Source: Gammaproteobacteria bacterium
Lineage (GTDB): Bacteria; Pseudomonadota; Gammaproteobacteria; Chromatiales; Chromatiaceae
Length of the DNA: 13,389 bases
Assembly (NCBI GenBank): GCA_015767355.1
Contig: JADWMH010000033.1
Coordinates: 1 to 13,389 of the forward strand
Reading direction: 5' to 3'
Both the position numbers and the translations under genes were made by a program. The notes beneath the pieces are model-generated. The model did not search any database. It was not told the origin of the DNA and saw only the letters and a list, made by a program, of their open reading frames with translations. This document shows, piece after piece, positions 1-5,895 of the stretch (the first letter of the stretch is position 1; each line of letters opens with the position of its first letter).

Positions 1-552
1 CCCAATCTGCCGGCGTTGCTGGCTGCAGCACTGCTCTTCTCTACGATGCCCTGCGCGGCGGCTGAACCCGGCAATGCCCCCCATAAGCTGGCCTTTGTCA
101 ATGTCAGCAGAATCCTGAAATTTACGCCCCAGGTCAAGGCGATTGAGGCAGTCCTGAAGGCGGGATATGAAAAGCGCGAAGCTGGACTCAATCTGCGTGA
201 AGAGGGCCTGAATCAGTTAAAAAAAGAGCTGACGAGCCAGCGCGATACACTGGATAATAATAAGCGCACGGAGTTGGAGCGGGACATCCTGGTCAAGGCG
301 AGGCGTCTCAAAACTGCCCGCATCGAGATGGAAGAGGACATCGCGCTGCAGAAGAATGAAGAGATGAACAGGCTGCGTCTGTTGATAGCTGAGGTGATCG
401 AGTCCATTGCCAAGGAGCAGAATATCGACATGGTTTTCGAGGCGGGCGTCGTCTATGTGAGTGAGCGCGTTGATATCTCTGACCAGATTCTGCAGCGCCT
501 GAAGGAGCGCCAAGCAGAAGAGGATCCTGATACGGTTTCTGAAAAAAAATAG
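1..552 (+). CDS. skp: Skp/OmpH family periplasmic chaperone (5' end cut by window)
   Basis: Skp is a trimeric periplasmic holdase that carries unfolded outer-membrane proteins towards the BAM complex. The reading frame is open from base 1. A hydrophobic stretch ending in an Ala-rich signal peptidase site (CAAA before EPG, about residue 21 of the visible part) is present, so the initiator is almost certainly just upstream; the internal TTG at 16 is unlikely to be the start. The mature part opens with the family strand LAFVNVSRILKFTPQ. It continues with a long charged coiled coil (about residues 45-135) and closes with the C-terminal motif VFEAGVVYVSERVDISDQIL, typical of OmpH/Skp. It precedes the lipid A genes as in most gammaproteobacteria, where bamA lies immediately upstream. 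Family assignment is firm. The missing start is a window effect. Confidence 0.9.
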   Translation, partial: PNLPALLAAALLFSTMPCAAAEPGNAPHKLAFVNVSRILKFTPQVKAIEAVLKAGYEKREAGLNLREEGLNQLKKELTSQRDTLDNNKRTELERDILVKARRLKTARIEMEEDIALQKNEEMNRLRLLIAEVIESIAKEQNIDMVFEAGVVYVSERVDISDQILQRLKERQAEEDPDTVSEKK

Positions 553-554
553 TA

Positions 555-575
555 ACCACAGATCAACACAGATTA
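555..575. repeat. ACCACAGATnAACACAG dispersed repeat, copy 1
   Basis: The sequence ACCACAGATCAACACAG starts 3 bases after the skp stop codon. The same 17-base pattern with one difference occurs at 7111-7127 after the antiporter gene. Both copies follow a gene end and precede an interrupted palindrome. I recall similar repeats as common intergenic sequences in several proteobacteria. Confidence 0.6.
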
Positions 576-619
576 ATATAATAGGGTCACATTCAATAAT
601 CCCCGAGTGCTCGATTCTA

Positions 620-750
620 CATAGGATGTGTCGAGGCACGAGGCGCATCAATATTTAATTGACGCCAAATCGATGCGCTTGGCCTACATGGATGTAGGTC
701 AGAGGCGTGAGCAGGACGCGGAAGCTTCGTTTCACTCAGCACATCCTATG
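620..750. repeat. Interrupted palindromic repeat (CATAGGATGTG arms)
   Basis: The outer arms CATAGGATGTG (620-630) and CACATCCTATG (740-750) are perfectly complementary. Pairing continues inwards imperfectly: left GAGGCACGAGGCGCATC matches the reverse complement of GATGCGCTT (672-680) joined to CGTTTCACTC (728-737). The right arm only becomes continuous if bases 681-727 are removed, so those bases look like an insertion into a pre-existing palindrome of about 84 bp. Confidence 0.7.
681..727 (+). repeat. Nested 47-bp element, copy 1 (GCCTACA...GAAGCTT)
   Basis: The element begins with a small palindrome (CCTACAT GG ATGTAGG, 683-698) and ends with GCAGGACGCGGAAGCTT. It sits inside the right arm of the 620-750 palindrome, preceded by CTT (678-680) and ending in CTT (725-727). 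It is nearly identical to 7241-7288, with 24 identical bases at the 3' end and a few differences in the 5' half. Confidence 0.7.
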
Positions 751-818
751 GATTGTCGTCATGCACGGAGTTATTGAGATATTAGTATTTTTTGTCGATT
801 TTTCATCAGGATTTAGAC

Positions 819-1268
819 ATGAGTGAAACAGTAATGGACGTCCGGCAGATCATGGAATTTCTGCCGCATCGCTACCCCTTTCTGCTGGTTGACAGGATCA
901 TTGAGATTGAAGAGACGCAGCGGCTGGTAGGCATCAAGAACGTCAGCATTAATGAGCATTTCTTTGCAGGGCACTTTCCGGTCAAGCCGGTGATGCCGGG
1001 AGTGCTGATCGTCGAAGCGCTGGCGCAGTGCACGGGTCTGTTGGCTATGAAGGCGCAGCCTGAAGAGCTCAGGAAAAGCCTGATCTACTATTTGGTCGGT
1101 ATTGACAAGGTGCGCTTCAAGCGGGTTGTCGAGCCCGGCGACCAGTTGAGGCTGGAAGTCGAGTTTGTCAAACAAAAGCGTTCGATCTGGGTATTCGACA
1201 CCAGGGCAAGTGTCGACGGGCAGCTGGCGGCCTCGGCACAAATCATGTGTACACCGCGGGAGACCTGA
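819..1268 (+). CDS. fabZ: 3-hydroxyacyl-[acyl-carrier-protein] dehydratase FabZ
   Basis: FabZ is the cytoplasmic hot-dog-fold dehydratase that converts (3R)-hydroxyacyl-ACP to trans-2-enoyl-ACP in fatty acid elongation. It competes with LpxA for 3-hydroxyacyl-ACP. The start at 819 is preceded by TCAGGA with good spacing and gives 149 residues, the usual family length; an upstream in-frame TTG at 792 has no such site. The N-terminal LPHRYPFLLVDR motif (residues 15-26) and the active-site segment GHFPVKPVMPGVLIVEALAQ are intact. His52 and Glu66 are the expected catalytic pair. The TGA stop overlaps the lpxA ATG by one base (TGATG), which suggests translational coupling and coordinated supply of the two competing enzymes. 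Confidence 0.96.
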   Translation: MSETVMDVRQIMEFLPHRYPFLLVDRIIEIEETQRLVGIKNVSINEHFFAGHFPVKPVMPGVLIVEALAQCTGLLAMKAQPEELRKSLIYYLVGIDKVRFKRVVEPGDQLRLEVEFVKQKRSIWVFDTRASVDGQLAASAQIMCTPRET

Positions 1269-2038
1269 TGATTCATCCCTCTGCCGTTATTGATGCAGAT
1301 TGTGAAATTGCAGAGGGAGTCACTATTGGCCCTTTCAGCGTCATTGGCGCAGGTGTGAAAATCGGCAGGGGGACAAGCGTCGCTTCACATGTTGTCATAC
1401 AGGGAAAGACAACCATCGGTGAAGAGAACACTATTTTCCAGTTCTCCTCGATCGGAGAGATACCTCAGGATAAGAAGTATTCCGGAGAGGAGACGCTCCT
1501 GACAATCGGTGATCGCAATATCATCCGGGAATATGCCACCATTCATCGCGGCACTGCTCAGGACCAGGGGTTAACCAGTATCGGCAATGACAACCTGCTG
1601 ATGGCCTATACCCATGTGGCGCACGATTGCATGCTCGAGGATCATATCATCATGTCAAACGGCGCTTCACTTGCCGGGCACGTCGATATCGGCGATTACG
1701 CCATCCTCAGCGGTTTTACGCTGGTGCATCAGTTTTGCCATATCGGCGCACACAGCTTCAGCGCCATGGGAACGGCGATTAACCGCGATGTGCCGCCCTA
1801 TCTGTTGGTTTCCGGATCACCTGCCGTCCCCCGGGGAGTCAACAGCGAAGGATTGAAGCGTAGTGGCTTTGATGCTGAAACTGTGCGACTTATCAAGGAT
1901 GCCTACAAATTGCTCTACCATAGTGGACTCAAGCTTGGCGAAGCCGCCGAACAGATTGCCGGACTTGCCGGAGGCTTTCCGCAACTTGCTGTGATGGCCG
2001 AATTTCTGGAAAACAGCCGCCGCAGTATTGTACGCTGA
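1268..2038 (+). CDS. lpxA: UDP-N-acetylglucosamine acyltransferase LpxA
   Basis: LpxA catalyses the first step of lipid A synthesis, transfer of a 3-hydroxyacyl chain from ACP to the 3-OH of UDP-GlcNAc in the cytoplasm. The 256-residue product starts at the ATG overlapping the fabZ stop, with GGGAGA just upstream. Hexapeptide repeats of the left-handed beta-helix run through residues 1-185 and a helical C-terminal domain follows. The catalytic region AYTHVAHDC gives His116 and His119, equivalent to E. coli His122 and His125 (constant offset of 6). Residue Met167, thirteen after His154 in VHQFC, corresponds to E. coli Gly173, the chain-length ruler. Met at this position is the Pseudomonas aeruginosa state and predicts use of 3-hydroxydecanoyl-ACP. 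Family assignment is firm; the chain length is inferred. Confidence 0.96.
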   Translation: MIHPSAVIDADCEIAEGVTIGPFSVIGAGVKIGRGTSVASHVVIQGKTTIGEENTIFQFSSIGEIPQDKKYSGEETLLTIGDRNIIREYATIHRGTAQDQGLTSIGNDNLLMAYTHVAHDCMLEDHIIMSNGASLAGHVDIGDYAILSGFTLVHQFCHIGAHSFSAMGTAINRDVPPYLLVSGSPAVPRGVNSEGLKRSGFDAETVRLIKDAYKLLYHSGLKLGEAAEQIAGLAGGFPQLAVMAEFLENSRRSIVR

Positions 2039-2060
2039 GGAAATACTGAACGATCGTTTG

Positions 2061-2145
2061 CTTGTTTCCTCGCTCCTGCGTGGGAATGCAGACCTGGATT
2101 CACAGTAATTTCGTATGCATTCCCATCGGGGACGATGGGAAAGAA
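2061..2145. repeat. CTCGTTCCCACGCTCCTGCG-type palindromic repeat, copy 1
   Basis: This 85-bp intergenic repeat between lpxA and lpxB contains CGCTCCTGCGTGGGAATGCA and the inverted partner TGCATTCCCA (2116-2125). It ends in a 7-bp hairpin, CCCATCG-GGGA-CGATGGG (2122-2139). A second copy lies at 9531-9616. The outer ends of this copy are more degraded than those of copy 2. The ribosome binding site and start of lpxB directly follow the repeat. Confidence 0.75.
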
Positions 2146-2155
2146 AAAGGTATTT

Positions 2156-3313
2156 ATGCATCGCAGTACTCCACTTCATATCGCGCTCGTTGCCGCAGAA
2201 CCTTCCGGAGATCATCTCGGCGCTGCCATGATGCAGGCAATCAGCACACAGGTTTCCAATGTCTCCTATACAGGAATTGGCGGCCCGGAGATGATAGCCG
2301 CCGGGATGCGAAGCCTCTATCCGATGGAGAAGCTGTCTGTCATGGGGTTGGTCGAAGTATTGCCGCACCTGCCTGAGCTGCTGCGCATCCGCCGTCAGAT
2401 TGCACAGCATTTGATCGACAATCCTCCTGATCTCTTTATTGGCGTCGATGCTCCGGATTTTAATCTGGGACTGGCAAAAAAGATGAAGTCGGCTGGAATT
2501 CGTACTGTTCAGTACGTTGCGCCGACCGTATGGGCGTGGAAACAGGGGAGGGTCAAGATTCTGCGCGAGGCGCTGGATCTGGTGCTCAGCATTTTTCCCT
2601 TTGAGCAGGAGTTTCTGCTCAGCCACCATGTGCCAAGCATCTATGTGGGTCATCCACTGGCTGACCAGGTTCCACTGAATCCCGATCCTGCCGGGGCAAG
2701 AGCTGCGCTTGGGCTTCCCCGGGATGTTCCGCTGCTGGCGCTGCTTCCCGGCAGCCGTGTAGGTGAAATCAAACGCCTCTCGAAGCCGTTCATTGAAGCA
2801 GCAGCCGCGCTTGCGCAGCAGGTTCCGCATCTAATGGTTGTCGCGCCGATGGTGAACAGGCGTATTCACGAATTGTTTGAGCAGCAGCGTCAGCTGGCAG
2901 CGCCGGATCTTGACTGTATCCTGATTGATAAACAGGCGGACCTGGTTCTCGAAGCGGCGGATGTAGTGTTGACAGCTTCAGGCACAGCAACTCTGCAGAC
3001 ACTGCTGTATAAGAAGCCCATGGTGGTAGGTTATCGTGTCAATGCGATTACCTATCGCCTGTTGACGCTGTTTCGGCGCATCAAGGTGGATTACATAGCC
3101 ATGGCGAACCTGCTCGCCGGAGAAGCACTGGCTCCCGAGTTTGTTCAGCATCAATGCACGGCTGAAAATATTGCCCCGGCTCTGCTACGCCTGATGACTG
3201 ACAGGCGGCGGATTGAAGAGATTCAGCGGAGATATAGGGAGATACACCGACATCTGCAGCAGGATGCCGCAGCAAAAGCCGCTGATGCCGTGTTGAATCT
3301 GATTGCGCATTGA
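2156..3313 (+). CDS. lpxB: Lipid-A-disaccharide synthase LpxB
   Basis: LpxB is a peripheral membrane GT19 glycosyltransferase. It joins UDP-2,3-diacylglucosamine and lipid X into the beta-1,6 disaccharide of lipid A. The 385-residue product is about the length of E. coli LpxB. I chose the ATG at 2156 because AAAAAGG lies five bases upstream; the in-frame ATG at 2135 lies inside the intergenic repeat. Family landmarks are FIGVDAPDFN, the VWAWKQGRVK stretch, LLPGSRVGEI and SGTATLQ...KKPMVVGYR. Several normally constant positions differ: AEPSGD instead of GE(A/T)SGD near residue 15, Gln281 where family members have Glu in SGTA(T/A)LE, and MANLLAG instead of LPNLLAG. Fold and context support LpxB, but activity could be altered. 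The stop is only six bases from the convergent lexA stop. Confidence 0.93.
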   Translation: MHRSTPLHIALVAAEPSGDHLGAAMMQAISTQVSNVSYTGIGGPEMIAAGMRSLYPMEKLSVMGLVEVLPHLPELLRIRRQIAQHLIDNPPDLFIGVDAPDFNLGLAKKMKSAGIRTVQYVAPTVWAWKQGRVKILREALDLVLSIFPFEQEFLLSHHVPSIYVGHPLADQVPLNPDPAGARAALGLPRDVPLLALLPGSRVGEIKRLSKPFIEAAAALAQQVPHLMVVAPMVNRRIHELFEQQRQLAAPDLDCILIDKQADLVLEAADVVLTASGTATLQTLLYKKPMVVGYRVNAITYRLLTLFRRIKVDYIAMANLLAGEALAPEFVQHQCTAENIAPALLRLMTDRRRIEEIQRRYREIHRHLQQDAAAKAADAVLNLIAH

Positions 3314-3319
3314 GCGAGA

Positions 3320-3940
3320 TTACCGATATTTCCGCATCTGCCCAATGAGCACCCCTTGAATCTGCACTTGTTCGTGAGAGTAGTGTTGTGCTTCCATTTC
3401 TGCATTAGCCGGGTGCAGTATCACTTCACGGGGTGTTTGCTGCAACCGCTTCAGGGTTGCTTCAGAGCCATCGATCAGCGCCACGACGATGTCGCCGTTA
3501 TGGGCATGATCCTGCTGCTCGATAACCACCCTGTCACCATCGAATATACCGGCTTCAATCATGGAGTCTCCTTTGATCCCAAGCACGTAGCAGGGCTTTG
3601 AACTGTGCAGCCAGGAGGGAATGCCGATGGACTCAGGCGTGTTGATCGCTTCAATCGGCTGGCCGGCGGCAATGTACCCGAGCATCGGCAGCTGATCGGG
3701 ATTTTCAGCAGTGGAGGGAGTCTTACTATGGCGCAGTCGAATGCCTCTTTTTTTCTGCTGCATCGGCTCCACTAATCCGGCATCGATCAATGCACTGATC
3801 TGTTTATGCATGGAGCCCCGTGAACTGAGCTTCATCGCGCTGCAGAGTTCGGCAAGCGTGGGTGGATGCCTGAAGCTATATTCGTTGTTCAGCAGGAATT
3901 CGTAGATCTCCTGTTGGCGGCGTGTAAGATTGATCGGCAC
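3320..3940 (-). CDS. lexA: LexA SOS repressor / self-cleaving peptidase
   Basis: LexA represses DNA-damage genes and cleaves itself when RecA is activated. The 206-residue protein has an N-terminal winged helix (1-70), a hinge, and a C-terminal S24 peptidase domain. The Ala92-Gly93 cleavage site (YIAAGQP), Ser126 in KGDSM and Lys164 in ATLKR are all present. The start is GTG at 3940 with only a weak GAGAAT ribosome binding site; no better start exists. The recognition-helix region SSRGSMHKQISALIDAGLV lacks the E. coli-type SPNAAEEHLKAL pattern. It looks closer to the SKSGIHRLITAL pattern of alphaproteobacterial LexA. The promoter carries a GAAC-N7-GAAC direct repeat that fits this difference. 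The gene stands alone, with no sulA/imuA-like partner visible. Confidence 0.94.
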   Translation of the reverse strand: MPINLTRRQQEIYEFLLNNEYSFRHPPTLAELCSAMKLSSRGSMHKQISALIDAGLVEPMQQKKRGIRLRHSKTPSTAENPDQLPMLGYIAAGQPIEAINTPESIGIPSWLHSSKPCYVLGIKGDSMIEAGIFDGDRVVIEQQDHAHNGDIVVALIDGSEATLKRLQQTPREVILHPANAEMEAQHYSHEQVQIQGVLIGQMRKYR

Positions 3941-3970
3941 AGATATTCTCTATTTGTTCTCTTGCCTGCA

Positions 3971-3999
3971 AGTATGGAACAAAGGAAGAACAAAATCAA
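3971..3999 (-). promoter_or_regulatory. Predicted sigma-70 promoter of lexA
   Basis: On the minus strand TTGATT (3999-3994) and CATACT (3976-3971) are separated by exactly 17 bases. This places the start of transcription about 20-30 bases before the lexA GTG. The assignment rests on hexamer similarity, spacing and location. Confidence 0.5.
3977..3991 (-). promoter_or_regulatory. Candidate LexA box, GAAC-N7-GAAC direct repeat
   Basis: GAAC (3977-3980), seven bases, then GAAC (3988-3991); on the lexA coding strand this reads GTTC-N7-GTTC. This is the known SOS box of alphaproteobacteria, not the CTGT-N8-ACAG palindrome of Escherichia coli. It fills the spacer between the predicted -35 and -10 of lexA, the expected place for autorepression. 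An inverted half-site GTTC lies at 3956-3959. Confidence 0.5.
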
Positions 4000-4065
4000 A
4001 TGGTCATTCTATTTACCAGCAATTCTCAAAGCACCAATTGAGAGTCGAAATTTCAAAGAATCTTT

Positions 4066-4141
4066 ACCACGAAGCACACGAAGACCAGGAAGAATCAACC
4101 GGATACAAAAGCGTCTTCGTGCTCTTCGTCTCCTTCGTGGT
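4066..4141. repeat. ACCACGAAG palindromic repeat, copy 1
   Basis: ACCACGAAG (4066-4074) and CTTCGTGGT (4133-4141) are perfect inverted arms. Pairing continues inwards, imperfectly, through several CACGAAG/CTTCGTG units. The repeat lies between the lexA promoter and the 3' end of gluQ. A shorter relative is at 9943-10002. No T-run follows on either strand, so it is not a canonical intrinsic terminator. Confidence 0.75.
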
Positions 4142-4157
4142 GAGTATCTCTCTACAT

Positions 4158-5045
4158 TTAGAATTGCTGTGTTCCGTGGTTCATGGTTTTATTGATGGCC
4201 TCTATATCCCATTGACGGATGGCCCGGGGCCAGAACTCTTCGACACTGTCAGCCCGGATCTGTTGTTGACCAAGAAATCTCAGTGCATGATTGAGTGTCG
4301 TGACCGGCTCTTTGGTATCAACTGGCCAGGCGTCACTGCTTTTGCTGAGTTTACTGCCGTCTGCATTCGTTACCAGAGGAACATGCGCATAGGCGGGGCG
4401 AGGAATTTTCAATAGTTGCTGAAGATAAATCTGACGGGGCGTCGAGAACAACAAATCTTCTCCGCGCACAATATCAGTTACACCCTGCTCGTGGTCGTCG
4501 ACGGCAACAGCCAGCTGATAGGCAAAGATGCCATCGCCACGGCGGATAAGAAAGTCGCCGATCTCGGTTTCGATCCGTTGAGTGATGGTGCCCTGAATAC
4601 GATCATCAAAACACGTATCAAGATTATTCGTGCGTAGTCGTAGGGAGTGTGACTCTGCTTGGCTGATGTTGCGGTCGCGGCAGACGCCCGGGTAGATGAA
4701 TCCCTCGAACCCGGCTGTGGCAATTGCAGCAATCTGCTTGCGGCTGCAGTTGCAGCCATAGATGAGTCCGGTATCACGCAGCTCTTCGAGCGCCTGCTGA
4801 TAGAGCCGCAGACGTTGTGACTGGTAGACGACCTCTTGATCCCATTGCATTCCAAAGTGCTCAAGGGTCGTGAGTATCCGGGCTGCGCTTCCCGGGCGCT
4901 CCCTGAGTGTGTCTAGATCATCGATACGCACCAGCCATTCACCCTGATGATGCCGGGCGTCCAGGTAACTGGCGAGCGCAGCAACGACTGAGCCGAAATG
5001 GAGAGGGCCGGTGGGAGAGGGAGCGAAGCGGCCGCGATAGTGCAT
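4158..5045 (-). CDS. gluQ: Glutamyl-queuosine tRNA(Asp) synthetase GluQ
   Basis: GluQ is a GluRS-like enzyme without an anticodon-binding domain. It attaches glutamate to queuosine at position 34 of tRNA(Asp). The 295-residue length fits the family. The adenylation motif FAPSPTGPLHFGS (residues 7-19) and the KMSKS-like KLSKS are present. Zinc ligands are Cys98, Cys100 and Cys122, with Tyr118 as the likely fourth. Residues 40-45 read RIDDLD where relatives usually have RIEDLD or RIEDID, a conservative change in the substrate-binding motif. The last 10 or so residues (TMNHGTQQF) are encoded in sequence resembling the adjacent intergenic repeat. It lies 45 bp downstream of dksA, as in enterobacteria. 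No good ribosome binding site precedes the ATG at 5045, so translation may depend on dksA readthrough. Confidence 0.93.
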   Translation of the reverse strand: MHYRGRFAPSPTGPLHFGSVVAALASYLDARHHQGEWLVRIDDLDTLRERPGSAARILTTLEHFGMQWDQEVVYQSQRLRLYQQALEELRDTGLIYGCNCSRKQIAAIATAGFEGFIYPGVCRDRNISQAESHSLRLRTNNLDTCFDDRIQGTITQRIETEIGDFLIRRGDGIFAYQLAVAVDDHEQGVTDIVRGEDLLFSTPRQIYLQQLLKIPRPAYAHVPLVTNADGSKLSKSSDAWPVDTKEPVTTLNHALRFLGQQQIRADSVEEFWPRAIRQWDIEAINKTMNHGTQQF

Positions 5046-5056
5046 CGGGAGATTGC

Positions 5057-5079
5057 GCCGGGAAAAGCAGCTTCCCGGC
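5057..5079 (-). terminator. Hairpin between dksA and gluQ (possible attenuator)
   Basis: GCCGGGAA (5072-5079 side on the minus strand) pairs perfectly with TTCCCGGC across a 7-base loop, in the 45-bp dksA-gluQ gap. No T-run follows, so it is at best a weak terminator, an attenuator or an RNA-processing structure. I recall that a transcription terminator between dksA and gluQ has been described in Shigella/E. coli, which makes the position suggestive. Confidence 0.45.
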
Positions 5080-5090
5080 AGCGGTGTCGA

Positions 5091-5666
5091 TTATGCCATC
5101 TGCTTCTCTTTTTGCTCCTGAATGGTCTTGCAGTCGATGCAGAGTGTGGCGGTCGGACGCGCCTCGAGGCGGCGGATGCCAACCTCTACTCCACAAGAGT
5201 CGCACCATCCATAGTCATGATCATCAAGGCGGTCAATTGTCTGGCTGATTTTTTTGATCAGTTTACGTTCGCGGTCACGGGTGCGCAGTTCGAGACTGAA
5301 TTCAGACTCCTGGGTCGCGCGGTCGTTTGGATCAGGGAAATTGGAGGCATCGTCACGCATATGGTGCATTGTACGATCAACCTCTTCCATCAAATCCTGT
5401 TTCCATGCGGACAATATGGAACGAAAATGGGCTTCCTGCCTATCATTCATATACTCTTCGCCGCGCTTCTCCTTATATGGCTCGATTTCAGGCGTAGCGT
5501 TTGCGCCTGCACGCAGAGGTGTTTTCGGGGCAGTGCGCTTTTTCGAGACTGCTTTTTTTGCAACAGCCTTCTTTTTGGTGGTTGTCTTCTTTTTTACTGC
5601 AACCCTCTTCTTTGCCGTTGCTTTGCTAACCTTCTTTTTTGCAACAGCTTTTTTCTTTGCGGACAT
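5091..5666 (-). CDS. dksA: RNA polymerase-binding transcription factor DksA with Lys-rich N-terminal tail
   Basis: DksA binds the RNA polymerase secondary channel and works with ppGpp to reset transcription during starvation. Residues about 60-191 match E. coli DksA closely. The coiled-coil tip NFPDPNDRA contains Asp112, Asp115 and Ala117 (E. coli Asp71, Asp74, Ala76). The zinc finger ligands are Cys155, Cys158, Cys176 and Cys179. The first 50 residues are an added low-complexity tail with 20 lysines in KKKAVA-like units, resembling histone H1-like tails, and the protein is 191 residues instead of about 151. A strong GGGAGG six bases before the ATG at 5666 argues that the tail is really translated. 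gluQ follows on the same strand. The promoter region shows a GC-rich discriminator, consistent with stringent control. Confidence 0.95.
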   Translation of the reverse strand: MSAKKKAVAKKKVSKATAKKRVAVKKKTTTKKKAVAKKAVSKKRTAPKTPLRAGANATPEIEPYKEKRGEEYMNDRQEAHFRSILSAWKQDLMEEVDRTMHHMRDDASNFPDPNDRATQESEFSLELRTRDRERKLIKKISQTIDRLDDHDYGWCDSCGVEVGIRRLEARPTATLCIDCKTIQEQKEKQMA

Positions 5667-5711
5667 CGAAGTCCTCCCGGATATGTAATGAGTTCGTAAT
5701 CAAGCGCGCTA

Positions 5712-5740
5712 GGTATATCAGAAACGCCTTCATTCGACAA
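5712..5740 (-). promoter_or_regulatory. Predicted dksA promoter with GC-rich discriminator
   Basis: On the minus strand TTGTCG (5740-5735) and TATACC (5717-5712) are separated by 17 bases. They are followed by a discriminator containing GCGCGC, then a leader of about 40 bases to the ATG. GC-rich discriminators are typical of promoters inhibited by DksA/ppGpp, which would give negative autoregulation. This is prediction from sequence only. Confidence 0.4.
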
Positions 5741-5814
5741 GTTTTGAATGATATTTTCTTCATGATCCAAACTGCCGACTCTTACTTATTTTGTCAGAAA
5801 ATCTTGGGAAATCA

Positions 5815-5850
5815 GTCTATTATTAGACAAGATGATAACTTTTAAATAAT
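5815..5850 (+). promoter_or_regulatory. Possible antiporter promoter and overlapping GTCTA-N4-TAGAC palindrome
   Basis: GTCTA (5815-5819) and TAGAC (5824-5828) form a perfect small inverted repeat. Its right half overlaps a candidate -35 (TTAGAC, 5823-5828) followed after 16 bases by AATAAT (5845-5850). The match to the -35 is poor, so both promoter and operator are tentative. Confidence 0.3.
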
Positions 5851-5895
5851 CCTCTGCATTGTTTCAAACAGGGAGGAAGCGATAGCGCATCCACA

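Larger units (their letters stand above)
553..818. other. skp-fabZ spacer with repeats; lpxD absent
   Basis: This 266-bp stretch contains no credible gene. It holds an ACCACAGAT-type repeat directly after the skp stop (555-575) and a long imperfect palindrome (620-750) that is itself interrupted by a 47-bp element (681-727). After that comes an AT-rich segment leading to the fabZ ribosome binding site (AGGA near 807-810). In the usual gammaproteobacterial order lpxD would sit here. I could not find any left-handed beta-helix hexapeptide coding or other lpxD remnant in it. Confidence 0.7.

Noticed and set aside
16..552. Skp starting at the TTG at 16, or as a lipoprotein with a Cys in TMPC
   Set aside because: The signal peptide is already under way at base 1, so the start is outside the window, and TMPC does not match the lipobox.
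5254..5688. Long antisense frames opposite dksA, rich in Phe and Leu
   Set aside because: They are mirror images of the lysine-rich tail and conserved DksA coding, with no family similarity or ribosome binding site.
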